From contig JAHKAT010000016.1 of the NCBI GenBank assembly GCA_018825925.1, positions 1 to 9,584 of the forward strand: a stretch of DNA of 9,584 nt, written 5' to 3'. Position numbers and translations under genes: made by a program. Each line of letters opens with the position of its first letter. Within the stretch, counting starts at the first letter, position 1. The notes below the pieces were generated by a model, which was given only the letters and a program-made list of their open reading frames with translations, was not told the DNA's origin and did not search any database. This DNA comes from Bacteroidota bacterium. Its GTDB lineage: Bacteria > Bacteroidota > Bacteroidia > Flavobacteriales_D > Crocinitomicaceae. Positions 1 to 6,732 of the stretch are shown piece after piece.

Positions 1-1243
1 CAGGTTGTAAATACCATTGTCCGGAGCGAGCACTTTCGTCCAAATTGCACACCCATTCTATGTTTCCATTATCGCGTATCACAAATAACTGAGCAACGAT
101 GGTGGTACCTGCACGGTAACTAAAATTACCTGGTGCTGGAACATCTATGGTTTGTGTACTACTTTGTGTGACGATAACTTCATGGTATATTCTGGGAAGA
201 GTCAAAATCTCTAAATAATATTTACCTACGAGATATTTATCCGTTGCTTCTATTTGTTGAACGTTTAGAGTTTTTCCATCTAGAGTTTGACTGATTCTAG
301 TTTGCACAGAGTATGGCCGTGTGCCATTTACTTGTCTTGTTCGAATATATCCTTGAGGGCAATCAACAGGTATTACGTTGTGGGTGTTGGGCTTAATAGT
401 AATATCTTTTTTCTCAACTTTTGGAAGGGTATTGACCACTAAATCGTATTTCATCTTTGGATCTATCGAAAGTGTATCAGGAAGTCCAAGTTTGTTTAGC
501 GTATGAACAAATGTGTACATTAGTTCCTGTGTACCAGCTTTGTATAAAAACATGGTGACATCCGTTTCTTTGGGTAGGACATTGATATCGTTTAAATTAA
601 TTTGAACAGTGGTATTCAAAACAGCCTTTGAAATTACGTTTTTCAATACATTCTTAAATGCCTCTTTCGTTTCTGCCTCGGCGTATGTTCCAATACAATT
701 GAATTTATCGAGATAAGACATGTCCAATCCAAGACCGATTACAAAAGGGGTAATCTTGACACCTTTGTCTTTTAATTTCTGAGCAATGATGCAAGGGTCA
801 TTGTCACAAGCTTCAAGTCCATCTGTAATTAAAATAATCACGTTGCGGGTGGTGGCATCAGGAAAATCTCCAGCAGCTGCTTCTAAAGAACGAGCAATAG
901 GGGTTGTGCCTTTGGCTTGAATAGATTTAATTCTATATTTAATTCGTTGGTTGTTGCCAGGACCGAAAGGCACTTCTAGTTTGGTGTCATTGCAATCTTG
1001 ATAAGTGGCTGTGATAGGTGATTGATGCCCATAAACACGCAAAGCAAGTTCAAGGCTCTCAATGCCTTCTAAAGAATCAACTACATTGGCCAACAACTCC
1101 TTAGCTGCTTCTATTCTCGTTTGACTGCCCCAACGAGCATTCATACTATTTGAAGCATCTAGGATAAACAAAATACGCGTTTTATCTTGCCCGTAAGAAG
1201 TGAAACAAGTCAAACAAAAAAGTATGCCGAATAATAAACGCAA
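1..1243 (-). CDS. Secreted von Willebrand factor A (VWA) domain protein, partial (C-terminus beyond left edge)
   Basis: The frame is open from a TTG at 1243-1241 to the window edge (414 codons) with no stop. The N-terminus (MRLLFGILFCLTCFTSYGQ) is a typical signal peptide with likely cleavage near residue 18-19, so the product should be periplasmic, surface-bound or secreted. A VWA domain follows at about residues 23-205. It has a complete metal-ion-dependent adhesion site: D29-x-S31-x-S33, a Thr at 113/114 and D141 in ITDG. Cysteines at 84, 146, 151 and 183 could form disulfides, which fits export. Residues from about 210 onward look beta-rich and I cannot assign them to a family. VWA domains usually bind protein partners through a divalent metal; the partner here is unknown. 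The TTG is chosen because it gives an intact signal peptide, directly follows the transketolase stop, and has AGGAG 8 bases upstream. The gene is probably cotranscribed with the transketolase gene. Confidence is high for the domain and secretion, low for any specific function. Confidence 0.88.
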   Translation of the reverse strand, partial: MRLLFGILFCLTCFTSYGQDKTRILFILDASNSMNARWGSQTRIEAAKELLANVVDSLEGIESLELALRVYGHQSPITATYQDCNDTKLEVPFGPGNNQRIKYRIKSIQAKGTTPIARSLEAAAGDFPDATTRNVIILITDGLEACDNDPCIIAQKLKDKGVKITPFVIGLGLDMSYLDKFNCIGTYAEAETKEAFKNVLKNVISKAVLNTTVQINLNDINVLPKETDVTMFLYKAGTQELMYTFVHTLNKLGLPDTLSIDPKMKYDLVVNTLPKVEKKDITIKPNTHNVIPVDCPQGYIRTRQVNGTRPYSVQTRISQTLDGKTLNVQQIEATDKYLVGKYYLEILTLPRIYHEVIVTQSSTQTIDVPAPGNFSYRAGTTIVAQLFVIRDNGNIEWVCNLDESARSGQWYLQP

Positions 1244-2086
1244 TTAATAATCTCCTAAAGTTTCTTCTAATTGATTTAAAGCATCTTGTAATTGCTCCGC
1301 ATTTGGTGCAACGCCATGCCATTTATGGGATCCCATCATGTAATCAACACCTTGACCCATTTCGGTTTTCATGATAATCATAATCGGTTTTCCTTGACCC
1401 GTTTTGGCTTTCGCCTTGCTCAAGGTATTTCGAACTTCATCCATGTTGTGTCCATCCATTTCTAGAGTTTCCCAACCAAAGGCTTGCCATTTTTGTGCCA
1501 AGTTTCCTAAAGAAAGGACATCTTCTACATCTCCGTCAATTTGACGACCGTTATAGTCGATAGTAGAAATGATATTATCAATTTTTTTTGCGGCTGCATA
1601 TATCGCAGCTTCCCAAATCTGACCTTCTTGTAACTCTCCATCACCGTGTAAGGTGTAAACCAATGATTGGTCGTTGTTTAATTTTTTAGTCTCTGCAGCT
1701 CCTAAAGCTACGCTAAGTCCTTGACCTAAAGAGCCGGATGCCATGCGCACACCGGGTAAATTTTTATCTGTCGACGGATGTCCTTGTAGACGAGAAGAAA
1801 GCTTTCTAAACGTTCCTAGTTCACTTGGTGGAAAATATCCTGCTCTAGCTAAAACACTATACCATACTGGAGAAATATGGCCGTTAGAAAGGAAAAACAA
1901 ATCTTCATTTTTACCATCCATATCAAAATTTGATGAATTGTAACTCATTGTATCAAAATACAAAGCAGTTAAAAAGTCTGTACATCCTAGAGAACCACCT
2001 GGATGACCAGAATTTACGGCTGAGACCATTCGTACAATATCTCGTCTTACTTGAGAGGCAATTTTTTTAAGTTCAAGAGTATCCAT
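1244..2086 (-). CDS. tkt: Transketolase, N-terminal (thiamine diphosphate-binding) subunit
   Basis: This 280-residue protein is the N-terminal half of transketolase, which moves two-carbon ketol units between sugar phosphates in the non-oxidative pentose phosphate pathway. Full-length transketolase is about 650 residues; split forms have subunits of about 280 and 310. Visible motifs are GHPGG (27-31), NGH (68-70), GHP (102-104) and the thiamine diphosphate/Mg motif starting GDGELQEG (148-155) and ending at N179. His254 and His257 lie near the C-terminus. The protein ends naturally at TAA (1246-1244), so it is complete and not truncated. The pyrimidine-binding and C-terminal domains should come from a partner subunit. 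That partner is not beside it: downstream is the VWA gene and upstream the divergent gap gene. The ATG at 2086 has no Shine-Dalgarno sequence. A transketolase-like activity on another substrate (as in 1-deoxyxylulose-5-phosphate synthase relatives) is less likely given the motifs. Confidence 0.93.
   Translation of the reverse strand: MDTLELKKIASQVRRDIVRMVSAVNSGHPGGSLGCTDFLTALYFDTMSYNSSNFDMDGKNEDLFFLSNGHISPVWYSVLARAGYFPPSELGTFRKLSSRLQGHPSTDKNLPGVRMASGSLGQGLSVALGAAETKKLNNDQSLVYTLHGDGELQEGQIWEAAIYAAAKKIDNIISTIDYNGRQIDGDVEDVLSLGNLAQKWQAFGWETLEMDGHNMDEVRNTLSKAKAKTGQGKPIMIIMKTEMGQGVDYMMGSHKWHGVAPNAEQLQDALNQLEETLGDY
1251..1257 (-). promoter_or_regulatory. Shine-Dalgarno sequence for the TTG-started VWA gene
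   Basis: Read on the minus strand the site is TAGGAGA, with AGGAG ending 8 bases before the TTG start at 1243. It lies within the last codons of the transketolase gene. The other starts in this window (transketolase, gap, waaA, ribD, the MFS gene) have only A/T-rich leaders without a Shine-Dalgarno match, as is usual in Bacteroidota, so this site stands out and supports the non-ATG start. The sequence also encodes Leu-Gly-Asp of transketolase, so chance cannot be excluded. Confidence 0.55.
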
Positions 2087-2107
2087 TTATCACAATTTTG
2101 AGCAAGG

Positions 2108-2115
2108 CAAAAGTA
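2108..2115 (-). promoter_or_regulatory. Candidate -7 promoter element upstream of transketolase
   Basis: On the minus strand this reads TACTTTTG, an exact match to the Bacteroidota -7 element TAnnTTTG. Transcription would begin a few bases downstream, leaving a leader of roughly 15-20 bases before the ATG at 2086. No TTG is present at the expected -33 position 17-23 bases further upstream, so only half of the promoter consensus is met. The rest of the 163-bp divergent region (2087-2249) shows no clear operator, riboswitch or RNA gene. Confidence 0.35.
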
Positions 2116-2249
2116 CCTAGAAATTATTAAACCTTGGGTGATAGATCGGGGTAAAAGGATAACAATTCAATAACTTTTTTAACAATGGAATGGTCCTAGT
2201 TAAAAGGAAAGGAAGTAAATTCACACTTTATACATTTGAAATAGTAATT

Positions 2250-3233
2250 ATGAAAGTAGGAGTAAATGGATTTGGGAGAATAGGGCGATACTTTACTAGA
2301 ATGGCGCTAATCAGAGCAGATTTTGATGTTGCGGTGGTGAATGATTTAGCTGATATTCAAACGTTAGCCCATTTATTTAAGTACGATAGCGTTCATGGAC
2401 AACTGCCTTTTTCATTTGAAATTGTTGATAATCGATTGGTTTTTGAGAATGGTAAAACAATTTTATTTACTGCATTTCGAAACCCTGAAGAAATTCCTTG
2501 GGGAAATGAAAATGTAAGTGTTGTTTTAGAGTCGACAGGAGTATTCAGAACTAAAGTGGCTGCATCGAGGCATCTGGAGGGAGGAGCAAAGAAAGTTGTG
2601 ATTTCTGCTCCAGCCAAAGATGAAGTGAAAAGTATTGTTTTAGGGGTGAATGATCACGAATTGACAGACGAAGATATAATATTGTCAAACGCTTCTTGTA
2701 CCACAAACAATGCTGCTCCTATGGTGGAGGTCATGAAGAAATTGATTAACATCGAAAGCGCATATATCACCACAATTCATAGTTATACCTCCGATCAGCG
2801 TTTGCACGATTCACCTCATACGGATTTAAGAAGAGCTCGAGCGGCGAACTTATCGATAGTTCCAACTTCTACTGGAGCAGCCAAAGCAATTACCAAGATT
2901 TTCCCTGAGTTAGAAGGTAAAATTGGAGGTTGTGGAATACGAGTTCCCGTTCCTAATGGTTCAATGACTGATTTAACGTTTGTAACGAATAATCCACCTA
3001 CAATTGAAGTGATTAATGCCGCAATGAAAAAAGCATCTGAAACATATTTGAAGGGTATTTTAGGTTATACAGAAGACCCTATAGTAAGTGTTGATATAGT
3101 CGGAAATCCACATAGTTGTGTTTTCGACGGTTTGTTGACCTCTGTTGTAGGCAATATGGTGAAAGTCGTAGGATGGTACGATAATGAAGCGGGTTACAGC
3201 AATCGATTGGTTGACTTAATCGGTCGTTTATAA
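2250..3233 (+). CDS. gap: Glyceraldehyde-3-phosphate dehydrogenase
   Basis: This enzyme oxidatively phosphorylates glyceraldehyde 3-phosphate to 1,3-bisphosphoglycerate with NAD(P), a cytoplasmic and reversible step of glycolysis. I place the start at the ATG at 2250, giving 327 residues, because the Rossmann fold begins at once (MKVGVNGFGRIGR). An upstream ATG at 2190 would add 20 residues unlike the family. Seen in the sequence: glycine-rich NGFGRIGR (6-13), Asp32, which usually contacts the NAD ribose, nucleophile Cys150 in SNASCTTNN, His177 in TIHSYT, the S-loop with PTSTGAAKA (205-213), and WYDNEAGYS near the end. In the numbering of the Bacillus stearothermophilus enzyme, position 187 is Ser where NAD-specific enzymes often have Leu, while Pro188 is kept. 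Cofactor preference and the choice between a glycolytic and a gluconeogenic isoform therefore cannot be read with certainty. The gene is transcribed alone, divergent from transketolase and convergent with the SPOR gene. Confidence 0.95.
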   Translation: MKVGVNGFGRIGRYFTRMALIRADFDVAVVNDLADIQTLAHLFKYDSVHGQLPFSFEIVDNRLVFENGKTILFTAFRNPEEIPWGNENVSVVLESTGVFRTKVAASRHLEGGAKKVVISAPAKDEVKSIVLGVNDHELTDEDIILSNASCTTNNAAPMVEVMKKLINIESAYITTIHSYTSDQRLHDSPHTDLRRARAANLSIVPTSTGAAKAITKIFPELEGKIGGCGIRVPVPNGSMTDLTFVTNNPPTIEVINAAMKKASETYLKGILGYTEDPIVSVDIVGNPHSCVFDGLLTSVVGNMVKVVGWYDNEAGYSNRLVDLIGRL

Positions 3234-3279
3234 CCAACTAATTACATCGAAATTTTTTTCGTTCGAAAGTCTATAGAAT

Positions 3280-4695
3280 TTACTTTTTAAGTACCCAGCC
3301 ATTGCCAAGTGCTGCACTATTTTTACTTAAGAATTCTTGAGCTTGATCTACAGTAGAAAAACTTCCTGCAGAGACCATGGTCATTGTGCCATTTGGTAAT
3401 GTAGTTGCATCAAACCCTTGCTTCTTTAATTTTGCAGCTAAATTGTCAGCATTTGCACCGCTGGAAAAAGATCCAACAATTATAAAATTATTTCCAGAAC
3501 CAGTGTTTCCAATAATTGTGGAAGACTTATTGGTCGGTGTTTTAGCAACTGTTGGCTTTACTACTTTGGTCGGTGTTTCTTTTGTTTTCTCTTTTTCAAC
3601 TGCTTTCTTTTCAACCTTAGCAGGGGTGATTTTTGGGGTTTCAATTGGTTCTTCAAATGAATCGTCGCCTTCCTCTATATCAGTGGAGTCTGTAATGCCG
3701 CTCAATTCCTTCATTACTTTAATGTGCTCCTCGTCATTTGCGAAAGGACTTTTGTACTCCTCTTTTTTGTCAGCTAAAAACGGGATGTGTGGTTTTACTT
3801 TGTCGAAGTTTAAAAAAGTCCAAACACCGACACCAACAAAACAAAACAGGAGCAACCACAACAAGATATAGGCAAAAGAAATCCTTTTTTTCTTTTTCGC
3901 TTTTACAACAGGTTTATCTACCAATACATTTTCTTCAAATGCTTGTTTTTCAAGTTGTTCCTTTAAAGGTTCGGATTTTTTTGTTTTTTCCTTTTTTTGA
4001 GAGGATAGTTTTTCATTCAAGGTATTTGGTTTAATAACTTCCTCTTCTTTTGCTGTCGTATCTTCTACAGCTGGTGTGATTTCTTCTTTGGTGTCTTCTG
4101 AATCAATGGATTCCACTTCCGGGGAAGGAATTTCTAATTCAGGAGTTTCGGTTCTATTTTTATTTAAAATTGAATTCAGGAGTTCTTCGGAAGAAATCTT
4201 CTCTTCAATTGGCTCATCCTTGTTTAATTCAAAACTGAGTTTATTGGAATCATCGCTATCACTATAATCTTGATCAGCAACTTTGTTATCAGTAGATTTT
4301 TCATCTTCTGTAGCGTTGGATGCTGGTTGTGATGAAACCTCTGAATTTGTATCCATGTCATTTCTGGTCTGGTCATCCATCATTTGAACAGAAGTGAATT
4401 CTATTTCACCCTCTTCGTTTTTGCTAAATGAACCGAAATCAAAAATGTCATATGAATCTCCTTGGTCTAAGGTCGCTTGGATTTCTCGAGCGAATTTAGA
4501 AATCATATTGCTCGCAGCAACTTTATCAACGCCTTCCGTTTTGGAAATGAAATCTGCTAACTTACCATCATCAAACTTCAGGTAAGGTAAAAACATTATT
4601 TCCTTTGTATCTTCATTTGTAACAGTGAGGGCTCCGAGGTTGGGGATGATTACGGTGCTTTCCTCTAGAAACAATTGAATGAAATACTTGTTCAT
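3280..4695 (-). CDS. Single-pass membrane protein with N-terminal CCDC81-type HU domain and C-terminal SPOR domain
   Basis: The 471-residue protein has four parts. Residues 1-100 resemble the bacterial CCDC81-type HU modules of Bacteroidota, with IIPNLGALTV near residue 16 and IFDFGSFSKNEEGEIEF (84-100) as recognisable strands. Residues 101-260 form a low-complexity, very acidic linker rich in Glu, Asp and Ser. A basic patch (KAKKKKR, 265-271) precedes one transmembrane helix at about 272-296. A Lys/Thr/Pro-rich stretch (350-392) then leads to a SPOR domain (403-471, starting NNFIIVGSF). The positive charges before the helix predict the HU-like domain in the cytoplasm and SPOR in the periplasm. 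SPOR domains bind glycan strands stripped of stem peptides, commonly at division septa. What the HU-like domain binds, DNA or protein, is not established here. The gene is last in the ribD-hydrolase-SPOR series, 38 bp after the hydrolase, and probably has its own promoter as well. Domain calls are from recognition, not a search. Confidence 0.87.
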   Translation of the reverse strand: MNKYFIQLFLEESTVIIPNLGALTVTNEDTKEIMFLPYLKFDDGKLADFISKTEGVDKVAASNMISKFAREIQATLDQGDSYDIFDFGSFSKNEEGEIEFTSVQMMDDQTRNDMDTNSEVSSQPASNATEDEKSTDNKVADQDYSDSDDSNKLSFELNKDEPIEEKISSEELLNSILNKNRTETPELEIPSPEVESIDSEDTKEEITPAVEDTTAKEEEVIKPNTLNEKLSSQKKEKTKKSEPLKEQLEKQAFEENVLVDKPVVKAKKKKRISFAYILLWLLLFCFVGVGVWTFLNFDKVKPHIPFLADKKEEYKSPFANDEEHIKVMKELSGITDSTDIEEGDDSFEEPIETPKITPAKVEKKAVEKEKTKETPTKVVKPTVAKTPTNKSSTIIGNTGSGNNFIIVGSFSSGANADNLAAKLKKQGFDATTLPNGTMTMVSAGSFSTVDQAQEFLSKNSAALGNGWVLKK

Positions 4696-4728
4696 GCTGC
4701 GTGGTTTATCATTTTTGCGCCTAAATTA

Positions 4729-4757
4729 CAAATTTAATCACAAAATAGCTCGTCAAA
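4729..4757 (-). promoter_or_regulatory. Candidate full Bacteroidota promoter for the HU/SPOR gene
   Basis: On the minus strand TTTG (4757-4754) is followed after exactly 17 bases by TAAATTTG (4736-4729), matching both halves of the consensus TTG-N17-23-TAnnTTTG. Transcription would start near 4723-4725, giving a leader of about 30 bases before the ATG at 4695. The element covers the last codons and the TAA stop of the upstream hydrolase gene. It is the best promoter match I found in the window and suggests the SPOR gene can be transcribed apart from ribD and the hydrolase. Confidence 0.55.
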
Positions 4758-5594
4758 TTTATACGTTTGATTTAATCGAATCCCTTTTTCAGTTTCCATT
4801 AGAGTACAAACTTCATTTTGTGCATCGTGTTCAAAAAACAGGTAATAGTTTTCAGCAGCAGCTTTTTCTAAGAATTTCTTTTTTTCTCCCAAAGTAAGAA
4901 GTGGCCTTGTATCGTATCCCATCACATAGGGCAATGGAATGTGTCCAACGCTAGGAAGTAAATCAGCCATAAACACTAATTTCTTTCCTTGGTACAAAAT
5001 ATGTGGAATCATCATGCTTTCAGTGTGACCATCGACGAAAAGTACATCCATGTTTGGCAAGGCATTTTGAGTAAATTCATGGGTGCGATTGATGAATTTT
5101 AATTGACCTGATTCTTGAATCGGCAATATATTTTCAGCAAGAAATGATGCTTTTTCTCTATCGTTTGGCTCTACAGCCCATTGCCAATGTTGCTCAGTAC
5201 TCCAATAAGTTGCGTTTTTGAAAACCGGCGTAAACCCATTATTATCCTTTTTTCGCTCTATGGCTCCACCGCAATGATCAAAATGCAAATGGGTTAAAAA
5301 TACATCTGTAATATCTGAAGTGTCAAATCCAAGTAATTTAAGATTTCCCTTTAAACTATCATTTCCGTGCAAATGATAATGGCTAAAAAATTTCTCAGTT
5401 TGCTTGTCGCCAATACCGGTGTCAATTAATGTTAAACGATCACCATCTTCAATCAACATACTTCTCATCGCCCAAGAGCAAAGGTTGTTGTCGTCAGCTG
5501 GATTGGTTTTTTGCCACAAAGCTTTTGGCACTACACCAAACATTGCACCTCCGTCCAATTTAAAGTTTCCTGTATTTAATACGTGTATTTTCAT
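4734..5594 (-). CDS. Metallo-beta-lactamase-fold hydrolase (lactonase-like)
   Basis: The 286-residue protein has the complete two-metal site of the metallo-beta-lactamase fold. It shows H102-x-H104-x-D106-H107 in THLHFDHCGG, H190 in VDGHTES, bridging D211 in FMADLLP, and a terminal H256 in FFEHD. Strand LTLIDTGIGD (54-63) is the usual first core motif. There is no signal peptide, so it should be cytoplasmic. The layout, with an N-terminal extension carrying FGVVPKALW (19-27), resembles the branch that includes acyl-homoserine-lactone lactonases and methyl-parathion-hydrolase-like enzymes. The substrate cannot be deduced. The branch is functionally mixed, and thioesterase, lactonase or phosphoesterase activity is possible. 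It lies 28 bp after ribD on the same strand and is probably cotranscribed, but nothing links it clearly to riboflavin synthesis. Confidence 0.85.
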   Translation of the reverse strand: MKIHVLNTGNFKLDGGAMFGVVPKALWQKTNPADDNNLCSWAMRSMLIEDGDRLTLIDTGIGDKQTEKFFSHYHLHGNDSLKGNLKLLGFDTSDITDVFLTHLHFDHCGGAIERKKDNNGFTPVFKNATYWSTEQHWQWAVEPNDREKASFLAENILPIQESGQLKFINRTHEFTQNALPNMDVLFVDGHTESMMIPHILYQGKKLVFMADLLPSVGHIPLPYVMGYDTRPLLTLGEKKKFLEKAAAENYYLFFEHDAQNEVCTLMETEKGIRLNQTYKFDELFCD

Positions 5595-5622
5595 TCGACT
5601 TGTTTTCTTTAAAATTAATTAT

Positions 5623-6663
5623 TCATTTCTCTTTATTACCGATCAAGCTTTTAAGTTCGACTGATTTAGTAGAGAAGAAAATGGAAACCTGATCAAGACC
5701 AAAGAAATATTCTTCTGTTGGTTTCATCTTTAAATCAGGGGCTTTCAGACCTTCGGAAAGGGCGATATTTCCTGTCAAAACTCTGGCTTCGTCCCAAAGA
5801 TGGTGATTTATAAATTGCTCTAAAGTATTTTTACCACCTTCGACAAGTATTGAATTGATTCCTTTTCCGTGCAGATAAACCAAAATATTTTCAAGGGAAA
5901 AAGAGGATAAATCAGACTTGGTTAAATGAATTGTTTCCGCTTCATTGTTAAATAGTTTATATTTTTTTTGGAGCTTGTTATCTGCGTCTAAAACGATACG
6001 AATTGGATGGTCACCTGGATATTCACGCACGGTCAAAGAAGGATTGTCTACCTCCACTGTTTTTCTACCAACTAAAATTGCCATTTCTTCCGCTCGCCAA
6101 CGATGGGTTAATTTTTTTGCTTCAGGTTGAGTAATCCAAAAGATGTTTTTTTCATTTTCTGAACGATTTTTATCCATAAAACCATCTAATGATTGTGCCC
6201 ATTTTAAAATCACATAAGGTCTTTTTTGTTCCTGAAAAGTGTAAAAGCGCCTATTTAAGTGGCGACATTCGGGCAACAATACATCGGTGATTACCTCAAT
6301 GCCTGCATTACGAAGTAATTCAATTCCTTTGCCATTCACCTCCGAAAAAGTATCTAATGCGCCGATAACAACCCGCGGAATTTTGTTTTTTACAATAAGA
6401 TTCGCGCAAGGTGGGGTTTTGCCATAATGAGAACAAGGTTCCAGATTGACATATAAAGTTGAATCCTTTAAGAGAGCCTGATCAACCACCGATTCTATTG
6501 CGTTCACCTCTGCATGTGCTTGGCCATATTCCTGGTGATAACCCTGTCCAATAATTTGGTTGTTGTGGACGATAACTGAACCAACTAAGGGATTTGATTT
6601 GGTTTTTCCCAGACCTTTTATAGCGAGGTCCAAGCATTGCTGCATGTAATATTCGTGATTCAC
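5623..6663 (-). CDS. ribD: Bifunctional riboflavin biosynthesis deaminase/reductase RibD
   Basis: RibD carries out two successive steps of riboflavin synthesis. It deaminates 2,5-diamino-6-ribosylamino-4(3H)-pyrimidinone 5'-phosphate, then uses NADPH to reduce the ribosyl side chain. The deaminase domain (about 1-145) has zinc ligand H50 and catalytic E52 in HAEV, with C77 and C86 in EPCSHYGKTPPC. The reductase domain (about 148-340) has KWAQSLDGF (154-162), VGRKTVEVDNPSLTVR (198-213) and VEGG (274-277). The length of 346 is normal for a fused RibD. The start is a GTG at 6663. An in-frame TAA lies four codons upstream, and the alternative ATG at codon 7 would remove HEYYM-type residues common at the N-terminus of this family. 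The 69-bp gap to the divergent MFS gene is too short for an FMN riboswitch and shows none. It is the first gene of the ribD-hydrolase-SPOR series; other riboflavin genes are not in the window. Confidence 0.95.
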   Translation of the reverse strand: MNHEYYMQQCLDLAIKGLGKTKSNPLVGSVIVHNNQIIGQGYHQEYGQAHAEVNAIESVVDQALLKDSTLYVNLEPCSHYGKTPPCANLIVKNKIPRVVIGALDTFSEVNGKGIELLRNAGIEVITDVLLPECRHLNRRFYTFQEQKRPYVILKWAQSLDGFMDKNRSENEKNIFWITQPEAKKLTHRWRAEEMAILVGRKTVEVDNPSLTVREYPGDHPIRIVLDADNKLQKKYKLFNNEAETIHLTKSDLSSFSLENILVYLHGKGINSILVEGGKNTLEQFINHHLWDEARVLTGNIALSEGLKAPDLKMKPTEEYFFGLDQVSIFFSTKSVELKSLIGNKEK

Positions 6664-6732
6664 ATCTCGAAATTAAGGCTAATTCTCGAATAGAAGGGTG
6701 CTGATTTATGGATAAAAAATTAAATTCGTTTT

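Noticed and set aside
1743..1943. A 66-codon plus-strand reading frame inside transketolase
   Set aside because: It lies wholly opposite a conserved gene and shows no domain or start signal; other short opposite-strand frames were dropped for the same reason.
2231..2238. TACATTTG, a match to the -7 promoter element, before gap
   Set aside because: No -33 TTG is present at a suitable distance, and the leader would be only a few bases, so I cannot support it as the gap promoter.
2190..2249. A 20-residue N-terminal extension of gap from an upstream ATG
   Set aside because: The extension is unlike the family and the Rossmann fold begins exactly at the ATG at 2250.
3248..3261. Small hairpin (CGAAA/TTTCG) between the convergent gap and HU/SPOR genes
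   Set aside because: The stem is only 5 bp and no T tract follows on either strand, so it is too weak to call a terminator.
3377..3871. A 164-codon plus-strand reading frame opposite the HU/SPOR gene
   Set aside because: It is the complement of a well-supported gene, its composition mirrors the low-complexity linker, and it matches no recognisable protein.
6664..6732. Possible FMN riboswitch or operator between ribD and the MFS gene
   Set aside because: The gap is 69 bp, far shorter than an FMN riboswitch. The only repeat seen is a 7-base direct repeat TCTCGAA (6665-6671 and 6684-6690), which may be chance.
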